A stretch of DNA of 35,067 bases from positions 1 to 35,067 of the forward strand of contig JACOUH010000448.1 in NCBI GenBank assembly GCA_016177925.1. The letters are read 5' to 3'. The notes under the pieces are model-generated. The model saw only the letters and a program-made list of their open reading frames with translations. It was not told the DNA's origin and searched no databases. This DNA comes from Planctomycetota bacterium. GTDB taxonomy: Bacteria > Planctomycetota > Planctomycetia > Gemmatales > Gemmataceae. Each line of letters begins with the position of its first letter. Position 1 is the stretch's first letter. Positions 29,522 through 35,067 of the stretch are shown one piece after another. The position numbers and the translations under genes are program-made.

Positions 29522-30313
29522 TCAGCGGTACCAGCCGGGCAGGTAGCGGTCGAGGAACTCGTGGACGATGCCGCAGACGCGAGGGTCGAGCAGGTCCCAG
29601 ACGTGCTTCCAGATCGCGGGCGGCATCTCGCCGTAAAAGGCCTCGGCGATGCCGCCCGTGATGCAGGCGATGGTGTCACTGTCGCCGCCCAGCGAGATCG
29701 CCTTGCGAACGGCGTCCTCGTAGTCGGTCGACTCCAGGAAGGCGATGATCGCCTCCGGCACCGACCCCTGACAGCTGACGTCGAACGTGTAGACCGCTCG
29801 GATGGCGTCGAGCGAGCGGTCGAGGTCGTAGTGGAAGGTCCGGGCGACGTAGTCGCGGATGTCTTCCTTGCTCGCGCCAGTGCGGGCGAGGAAGACACAC
29901 GCGGCCGTCGCCTGGGCGCCTTTGATGCCCTCGGGATGGTTGTGCGTTACCTCGGCCGTCCGCTTGGCGTGATGGAGAACGGTTTCAAGATTGGGATACG
30001 CATGGCCGACCGGGCTGACGCGCATGGCCGAGCCGTTCCCGTAACTGCCGTAAGGGGCCCGGCTGAGCGACAGCGCCCAGCGCAGGAAGTTGCCGCCATA
30101 GCCGGCGCGCGGGTAGAGGCGGACGTACTCCTTCAACTTGTCGGTGAGGTCGTCGCCGTGAAGGAGGCTGTCGGCGACGGCGACGGTCAGGACGGTATCG
30201 TCGGTCGGCCGGCAACACGGATCGAAGAGAGGGTAGAAGTAGGGCGTTTTGACGTTCCGTCGGGTGCCTTCGTAGACCGAGCCGATGACGTCGCCGGCGA
30301 TCGCGCCAAGCAT
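29522..30313 (-). CDS. ADP-ribosylglycohydrolase family protein
   Basis: The 263-residue product is of normal family length. The start at ATG 30313 (MLGAIAGDVIGSVYEG) has GGAGG 5 nt upstream and matches the usual family N-terminus; an ATG 12 nt earlier is also open. The metal-binding motifs PTDDTVLTVAVADSLL (about residue 44) and LGGDSDTIACITGGIAEAFYG (about residue 210) are intact, as is SYGNGSAMRVSPVG. The enzyme hydrolyses ADP-ribose from proteins or small molecules using two Mg2+ ions in the cytoplasm; the true substrate is unknown. It follows the T2SF gene by 69 bp on the same strand. Its stop lies 9 bp from the stop of the convergent sigma gene. Confidence 0.93.
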   Translation of the reverse strand: MLGAIAGDVIGSVYEGTRRNVKTPYFYPLFDPCCRPTDDTVLTVAVADSLLHGDDLTDKLKEYVRLYPRAGYGGNFLRWALSLSRAPYGSYGNGSAMRVSPVGHAYPNLETVLHHAKRTAEVTHNHPEGIKGAQATAACVFLARTGASKEDIRDYVARTFHYDLDRSLDAIRAVYTFDVSCQGSVPEAIIAFLESTDYEDAVRKAISLGGDSDTIACITGGIAEAFYGEMPPAIWKHVWDLLDPRVCGIVHEFLDRYLPGWYR

Positions 30314-30382
30314 ACGGACCTCCATCGTAGACCTCTCGCTCCGCGAGAGGCGGCCTCGTCTCGCTCCACAAGACGACCACAC

Positions 30383-31399
30383 TCAGCGGATCTTGTCGAA
30401 CTGCTGGAAATACGACAGCCACATGCGGAAGATGGCGAGCACCATCAGGCCGCCGATCAGCATCCAGATGCCGTAGCCGGTCACCTTCGTCAGTATCGAT
30501 AGACGTCGACGGGATTCTTCCTCGTAGTGCTCCGCCTGGTGCTGCATTACTTCCGAGACACGGCCGCCCTCCTCGGCGTTCGCGAGGATGTTCACGAAAT
30601 CCTCCGGCAGCAGATGGCTCCGCGCCAAAGAGGTGGTCAGTTCGTTGCCGGCCTTCAGCGACTCGACCACAACGTCGGTCTTCGCAACGAACGCCTCGTT
30701 GCCGGTCGCCCGCAGGCTCAGCCGGACCGCCTGGGTGATCGACATGCCGGTCTCCGTCGTCAGTCGCAGCGCCAGGCAGAAGCGCTGTAGCGCCAGCGAT
30801 TCCAAACATGGCCCGACCGCGGGCAGACGCAGCAGCAAGGCATCGACCTTCGCCTTCCGCTGCAGCGTCCGCGTCAGGAAGAAGTAGAGGCCGATCAGCA
30901 ACCCAACACTGCCCCAGATGATAGCGAGGAACAACAGTGCCCCGCTGGTGCCGGTCAGGCCGAAGCCGAGCGGATCATAGGAAGAGCCGAGAAGTCCCAA
31001 AAAGAAGGGCACGGCCGCCAGGATCAAGGTGCCGAGGACGAACTGGAATAGCGGCCAGGCGATCTGTCCCCAGAACTGGCGGTGCAGCTGCTGCTGGAGG
31101 CGGAAGTACTTCTCCAGGGCGGCGAAGGTTTCCGGCATGTTGCCGCTCTCCTCACCGACCGACGCCAGCGCCAGGAACAACGGCGGAAAGGCGGTCTTGT
31201 GCTTCTTCAGGGCGCGCTCGAGGTCGTGGCCTTGCTCGAGGTCCTTCGCGATGCTCTCCGCCACAGCGCGGACCGCTCTCGGGCCGCGCTTCGCTTGCTG
31301 GCGGAAGACATCTACGAGACTGAGTCCCGCCGCGAGGTAGTGGCGCAGCGAGCGCGACAGCTCAACGAGGGCGGACAGCGGCAGCGCAGAGGTAGCCAT
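30383..31399 (-). CDS. Type II secretion system F domain protein (GspF/PilC-like)
   Basis: The 338-residue inner-membrane protein has two T2SF domains. The first, about residues 10-125, has LRHYLAAGLSLVDVFR, LERALKKHKTAFPPLFLALA and VGEESGNMPETFAALEKYF. The second, about residues 210-315, has ALRLTTETGMSITQAVRLSL and ANAEEGGRVSEVMQHQAEHY. Three hydrophobic segments are visible, including FVLGTLILAAVPFFLGLLG, LLFLAIIWGSVGLLIGLYFF and the C-terminal YGIWMLIGGLMVLAIF. The family is the platform protein of type II secretion or type IV pilus machines. No GspE, pilin or secretin gene lies in the window, so it is a solitary gene or a stray operon member. The ATG at 31399 is preferred over a TTG two codons earlier. 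Confidence 0.9.
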   Translation of the reverse strand: MATSALPLSALVELSRSLRHYLAAGLSLVDVFRQQAKRGPRAVRAVAESIAKDLEQGHDLERALKKHKTAFPPLFLALASVGEESGNMPETFAALEKYFRLQQQLHRQFWGQIAWPLFQFVLGTLILAAVPFFLGLLGSSYDPLGFGLTGTSGALLFLAIIWGSVGLLIGLYFFLTRTLQRKAKVDALLLRLPAVGPCLESLALQRFCLALRLTTETGMSITQAVRLSLRATGNEAFVAKTDVVVESLKAGNELTTSLARSHLLPEDFVNILANAEEGGRVSEVMQHQAEHYEEESRRRLSILTKVTGYGIWMLIGGLMVLAIFRMWLSYFQQFDKIR

Positions 31400-31515
31400 C
31401 GTCAATCCCCAGTCGTTCCTTGCCGAGCATTGCCTTGCCGTACACGTCCAGATCGGGGTTGAGCGGCGGCAACGGACCGACTTCGCGAATTATACTCGGC
31501 ACGGGGAGAGTGGAT

Positions 31516-31636
31516 ACCAGCCCGGCGCGCCAGCGAGGGCCAGTGGGTTGTAGGACGGATTTCCAATCCGTCCGGGCTTCGTGGCCGGACGGATTGGAAA
31601 TCCGTCCTACAATCGTCGCTGGCGCGCCGGGTTGGT
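31516..31636. repeat. MITE-like nested palindrome of 121 bp
   Basis: An outer 21-nt arm (31516-31536 against 31616-31636, one mismatch) encloses a perfect 28-nt inner inverted repeat (31548-31575 against 31585-31612). The inner core is the same as the palindrome inserted in the coiled-coil gene at 20223-20276. It fills much of the gap between the T2SF gene start and the stop of the copper-protein gene. Confidence 0.9.
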
Positions 31637-31649
31637 GTGGCCTGCGGGT

Positions 31650-32096
31650 TCAATGGCCGGCGTGCTTGATCATCTCGCGGCAGGCTTTGGCACAATCGCG
31701 ACAGGCCCTGGCGCAGGTCGCCATGTGCTTGTCGTCGGGGAACTTCTCGCACGCCTCGCCGCAGGTGTTGCAGGCCTTGGCGCAGGCATCGCAGAGGGTG
31801 ACCGCCAGCGGACCGGCGCGGCCGGCTACCTCCCCCGCCGCGGCGCAGATGGTGCCGCAGTCGTTACAGAGGTGCATCGTTTTGGTGTGTTCCTTCTTGC
31901 CGTCGGCGACCAGGTGCGCGCAGTGGTGGAAGCACGAGGCGCACTCGCGCGCGCAGTCGAAGCAGGCCTTGGCGCACTTCTCGTGCATCGCGTGGTGGCG
32001 GGCGGGTTGCTCGTCGGCGCGGGCGGGCACGCGCGCCAGGAAGGCCAGGACGGCGGCCAGCGCCGCCAGGCTGGCGAGGGTTCTGCGATGGGTCAT
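31650..32096 (-). CDS. Four-helix-bundle copper-binding protein, 18 Cys
   Basis: This 148-residue protein has a signal peptide (MTHRRTLASLAALAAVL, cleavage near ARADE) and 18 cysteines spaced along helices in C-x3-C and C-x2-C patterns: KCAKACFDCARECASCFHHC, LCNDCGTIC, LCDACAKACNTCGEAC and TCARACRDCAKAC. This matches the Csp/DUF326 family of four-helix-bundle cuproproteins, which store many Cu(I) ions in a Cys-lined core. The signal peptide suggests an exported Csp1-like form. ATG 32096 is chosen because AAGGAGG lies 6 nt upstream; the ATG two codons earlier would sit directly on the SD. A 14-bp palindrome lies 32 bp upstream. Confidence 0.93.
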   Translation of the reverse strand: MTHRRTLASLAALAAVLAFLARVPARADEQPARHHAMHEKCAKACFDCARECASCFHHCAHLVADGKKEHTKTMHLCNDCGTICAAAGEVAGRAGPLAVTLCDACAKACNTCGEACEKFPDDKHMATCARACRDCAKACREMIKHAGH

Positions 32097-32460
32097 GAGC
32101 ATCCTCCTTCGTTGTAGGACAGGGTGTGGGCCGCGCGGCCCGGAACAATCGGTCGAGGGAAAAAAGGTGATGGGAGACTGTTCACCTCCCGGAGTGGACC
32201 CGTCTATTAGTAGCGGGCGAACCGGCCGTGCGACTCGAAATCGCGCCGGCTTCGATGCCGACCGCCGGCCCTGGTTTCCACATTCTGAAAAAATCGTGCC
32301 GGACGCCCGCCGGCGGTCGGTCGCAATTTTTCTGACGCATTTTCATTGCACGAACGCCGCTTGTTCATCACAATGGCAATGTTGAACACGCCCACGCTGC
32401 CGAAACGCCCGCTTACCTTCCCACCTTCATCCCGCCGACCGACCCTGGGGGGACCGACTC
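32097..32460. other. Divergent spacer between the copper-protein gene and the DUF1549 gene
   Basis: These 364 bp contain no gene I can support. They hold a perfect 14-bp palindrome at 32128-32141 and a weak plus-strand promoter candidate: TTGCAC near 32347 with CACAAT 17 nt downstream, about 90 nt before the ATG. Confidence 0.5.
32128..32141. promoter_or_regulatory. 14-bp perfect palindrome upstream of the copper-protein gene
   Basis: GGGCCGCGCGGCCC reads the same on both strands and lies 32 bp upstream of the copper-protein ATG. It could be an operator for a dimeric repressor or a chance GC-rich palindrome. No second copy was noticed elsewhere in the window. Confidence 0.3.
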
Positions 32461-35007
32461 ATGCCAAACGCCTCGACTCCCGCGACTTGCTCGTTCCTCT
32501 GCCGCCCCCTTTTGCTCGCCGGAGCAGCCTTGTTTCTCCTTCTGCCGGCGGCCTCGCTGCGCGCCGCGGTCCCGACCAAGCCGGCCGAACGCGCCAACCT
32601 GATCGGACAACCGGCCGCGCTTGTCGTCGAACCTGCAACGCTAACGCTGAGCGGGCCGCGTGCCATGCAGCAGCTCGTCGTCACCGGCCGCTACACAGAC
32701 GGCTCGCTCCGCGACCTCACGCCGCTCTGTGACATCAGCGCCGATCCCGTCGTCGTCCTCGCCAAGGGCGGCTTCGTCCTCGCCGCGAAGAACGGCACCG
32801 GCGCCCTGACCATCAAGGCCGGCGGCCAGACGGCCCGTGTCCCGATCACCGTCAAGGACCTCGACAAGCCGCAGCAGGTGTCGTTCCGCCACGAACTGGT
32901 CGCGGTCCTCAACGTCGGCGGCTGCAACGCCGGCGCCTGCCACGGCACGCCCAGCGGCAAGAACGGCTTCAAGCTCAGCCTGCGTGGCTACGACCCCGAA
33001 GCCGACTACCTGCAGCTAACGCGCGACGTCTTCGGCCGTCGCTCTGACCGGCTCGAGCCCGAGGCGAGCCTGATCTACCTCAAGGCGCTGGGCCGCATCC
33101 CGCACGAGGGCGGGCAGCGCTTCCAGGCCAACAGCATCCCCGCCCGCTTCATGAAGGGCTGGCTGACCGAGGGCCTCAAGGACGACGTGCCCAACCTGCC
33201 CAAGGTCGAGTCGGTCAAGATCCTGCCCGGCTCGCGCGTGGCCAAGGCGCCGTCGCGCTTCCAGCAGCTCGCCGTCATGGTCAAGTTCAGTGACGGCACC
33301 ATCCGCGACATGACGCGCCTGACCAACTTCAGCAGCAGCGATTCCGCCGTTGCCGAAGTGGCCAACACTGGCCTGGTCGAGTTCAACCAGTCGGGTGAAG
33401 TCGCCATCCTGTGCCGCTACCTCGACATCATGGAGACGGTTCGCTTCACCTACCTCGAGCCGCGGCCCGGCTTCGCCTGGCCTAACCCTGTCGAGCACAA
33501 CTATGTCGACAAGCACATCTTCGCCAAGCTGAAGATGCTCAGCATCCCGCCGTCCGACGTCTGCAGCGATGAGGAGTTCGTCCGCCGTGCCTTCCTCGAC
33601 CTGTGCGGCATCCTGCCCACGCCCGACGAGGTCAAGGCCTTCGTCGCCGAGAAGGACAACGACAAGGATAAGACGAAGGGCAAGCGCGCCCGGCTGGTCG
33701 ACAAGCTGCTGGCCCGTCCGGAGTATGCCGACTACTGGACTCTGAAATGGTCGGACGTCCTGCGGAGCAACCGCAAGACGATCCAGTTGAAGGGCATCCA
33801 CGTCTTCCAGCAGTGGGTGCGGAACCACGTCACCCGCAACACGGGGTTCGACGCGGTCGTGCGCGAGCTGCTGACGGCCAACGGCAGCACCTTCACCAAC
33901 CCGCCGGCCAACTACTACCGCATCGCCCGCGATCCGATGAATCTCGCCGAGACGACCGCCCAGCTCTTCATGGGCGTGCGCATGCAGTGCGCCAAGTGCC
34001 ACAACCATCCGTTCGAGCGCTGGACGCAGAATGACTACTACAGCCTGGCCGCGTTCTTCGCGCAAGTGGGGCGAATGCCCGACAAGACGCAGCCGCCGCC
34101 GGTGCCCGGCCAGCCCGGCGGAAGCGAGATCATCTATTCCGTCCGCGCCGGCGAGGTGACCCAGCCGCGCACCGGCTTGGTCATGGCCCCGAAGATCATG
34201 GGCCTGCCCGCCCCGACCATCGCCCCCGGCAGGCCCCGCCGCCAGGCGCTGGCCGAGGTGATGACGTCGAAGGACAACACCTTCTTCGCGCGCTCCGTCG
34301 TGAACCGGATCTGGTATCACCTCAACGGCAAGGGCATCGTCGATCCCGTCGACGACTTCCGCGACTCGAACCCGTCCGCCAACGACGAGTTGCTCGACGC
34401 TCTCGCCAAGGACTTCGTCGCGAACAAGTACGACGTCCGGCACCTGATCCGGGTGATCATGACGTCGCGGACCTACCAGCTGAGCGCCCAGACGAACGAC
34501 TTCAACAAGGACGACAACAAGTATTTCTCGCACGCGGTGACGAAGCTGCTGCCGGCCGAGCCGCTCTTGGACGCCATCTGCACGGCGACGGAAGTGTTCG
34601 AGAAGTTCGCCGGCCTGCCGGCGGGGACGCGGGCGGTGCAGCTGCCCGACGGCGAGGTGAACCATCCGTTCCTGAAGACGTTCGGCCAGCCGGCCCGCGA
34701 GCTGGCCTGCGAGTGCGAACGGGAGAGCGACAGCAACCTCGCCCAGGCGTTGCAACTCATCAATGGGCCGACGGTCAACGACAAGCTGCGGGCCCCGGCC
34801 AACCGTGTCGGCAAGCTGCTGGCGAAGAAGTTGCCGGACAAGGAGGTCCTCAACGAGCTGTACCTAGCGACGCTGTCGCGCTTGCCCAACGCAGGCGAGA
34901 TCGAGGCGGCCCTGGCACACGTCGCCAAGAACGCCAACAAACGAAGTGCCTGGGAAGACGTCCACTGGGCGCTGCTCAACTCCAAGGAGTTCTTGTTCCG
35001 CCATTGA
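32461..35007 (+). CDS. DUF1549/DUF1553 domain protein with bacterial Ig-like repeats
   Basis: This 848-residue exported protein starts at ATG 32461 with GGGGGGA upstream. A signal peptide (LLLAGAALFLLLPAASLRA) is followed by two BIG_2-type Ig-like segments (about residues 52-130, ALVVEPATLTLSGPRAM; and about 260-325, FQQLAVMVKFSDGTIRDM). Between them is GGCNAGACHGTPSGKNGFK, a C-x4-C-H site. The DUF1549 domain spans about residues 345-555 and includes a canonical CAKCHNHPFERW haem-type site near residue 514. The DUF1553 domain runs from about 590 to the end (SVVNRIWYHLNGKGIVDP; LLPAEPLLDAICTATEVF; LQLINGPTVNDKL). These proteins are abundant in planctomycetes and usually pair with a DUF1501 protein, which may lie beyond the right edge. 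The function is unknown; a redox or polysaccharide-related role has been suggested. A palindrome follows the stop. Confidence 0.95.
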   Translation: MPNASTPATCSFLCRPLLLAGAALFLLLPAASLRAAVPTKPAERANLIGQPAALVVEPATLTLSGPRAMQQLVVTGRYTDGSLRDLTPLCDISADPVVVLAKGGFVLAAKNGTGALTIKAGGQTARVPITVKDLDKPQQVSFRHELVAVLNVGGCNAGACHGTPSGKNGFKLSLRGYDPEADYLQLTRDVFGRRSDRLEPEASLIYLKALGRIPHEGGQRFQANSIPARFMKGWLTEGLKDDVPNLPKVESVKILPGSRVAKAPSRFQQLAVMVKFSDGTIRDMTRLTNFSSSDSAVAEVANTGLVEFNQSGEVAILCRYLDIMETVRFTYLEPRPGFAWPNPVEHNYVDKHIFAKLKMLSIPPSDVCSDEEFVRRAFLDLCGILPTPDEVKAFVAEKDNDKDKTKGKRARLVDKLLARPEYADYWTLKWSDVLRSNRKTIQLKGIHVFQQWVRNHVTRNTGFDAVVRELLTANGSTFTNPPANYYRIARDPMNLAETTAQLFMGVRMQCAKCHNHPFERWTQNDYYSLAAFFAQVGRMPDKTQPPPVPGQPGGSEIIYSVRAGEVTQPRTGLVMAPKIMGLPAPTIAPGRPRRQALAEVMTSKDNTFFARSVVNRIWYHLNGKGIVDPVDDFRDSNPSANDELLDALAKDFVANKYDVRHLIRVIMTSRTYQLSAQTNDFNKDDNKYFSHAVTKLLPAEPLLDAICTATEVFEKFAGLPAGTRAVQLPDGEVNHPFLKTFGQPARELACECERESDSNLAQALQLINGPTVNDKLRAPANRVGKLLAKKLPDKEVLNELYLATLSRLPNAGEIEAALAHVAKNANKRSAWEDVHWALLNSKEFLFRH

Positions 35008-35019
35008 GTCGCAACGTGG

Positions 35020-35066
35020 GGCAGGCTTCCAGCCTGCCCGGGCAGATGGCAGGCTGGAAGGCTGCC
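35020..35066. repeat. Palindromic element after the DUF1549/DUF1553 gene
   Basis: A 19-nt arm at 35020-35038 is the inverted copy of 35048-35066 with one mismatch. The core CAGGCTTCCAGCCTG resembles the unit in the 25918-26052 element. It starts 12 bp after the stop codon and has no T tract within the window. Confidence 0.8.
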
Positions 35067-35067
35067 C

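Noticed and set aside
31420..32385. Plus-strand frames of 321 and 178 codons around the copper-protein gene
   Set aside because: They are antisense to a clear Cys-rich gene and translate the palindromic repeat (yielding GRIGNPS-type peptides).

Overview
This window is about 35 kb of GC-rich DNA that most resembles the genome of a Planctomycetota bacterium, probably of the Gemmataceae type. The evidence is protein content: a DUF1549/DUF1553 c-type-cytochrome-like protein, a BBP7-type outer-membrane protein, an ECF sigma factor fused to a membrane-anchored peptidase-like domain, a giant repeat protein that begins with a planctomycete LEDRxLPA-type N-terminal motif, and many short palindromic elements. 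The genus is inference; no rRNA or tRNA gene was found.

Layout. Positions 9039 to 1 (minus strand) hold the first 3013 codons of one giant surface-type protein that runs off the left edge. It is built of beta-strand repeats with nested internal duplications and is very rich in N-X-S/T sequons. Positions 9040-10322 are a decayed spacer. It holds a hairpin, a fragment matching the 3' end of the glycosyltransferase gene found at 22.6 kb, a palindrome, and a fragment whose end matches the 3' end of the gene found at 19.05 kb. Positions 10323-11358 carry three small plus-strand genes: a DUF5678-like protein, a retropepsin-like protease and a small acidic protein. Positions 18946-11410 (minus) are a type I restriction-modification operon in the order hsdM, hsdS, Schlafen/AlbA ATP-binding regulator, hsdR, with a plausible promoter at 19016-19043. 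Positions 20995-19047 (minus) hold an unrecognised coiled-coil gene with an apparent frameshift. A BBP7-like porin (plus) and a GT4 plus GT41 glycosyltransferase (minus) then converge on a Rho-independent terminator. Next come a SYLF/YSC84 protein (minus), the ECF sigma-peptidase fusion (plus), an ADP-ribosylglycohydrolase and a type II secretion F protein (both minus), an 18-Cys four-helix copper-binding protein (minus), and the DUF1549/DUF1553 protein (plus).

How the genes may work together. The restriction-modification genes form one clear functional unit. The most interesting possible link is between the GT41 (OGT/SPINDLY/HMW1C-like) glycosyltransferase and the giant sequon-rich protein. 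In Haemophilus, HMW1C glycosylates the large beta-helical adhesin HMW1A at N-X-S/T sites. Here a 3' remnant of a GT41 paralogue still lies directly upstream of the giant gene. This is a hypothesis from context, not a demonstrated pathway.

A second theme is at least eleven palindromic or nested-palindromic elements of several sequence families. They lie in spacers and also in frame inside coding regions: two in hsdM, one in the unknown coiled-coil gene and one in the glycosyltransferase linker.
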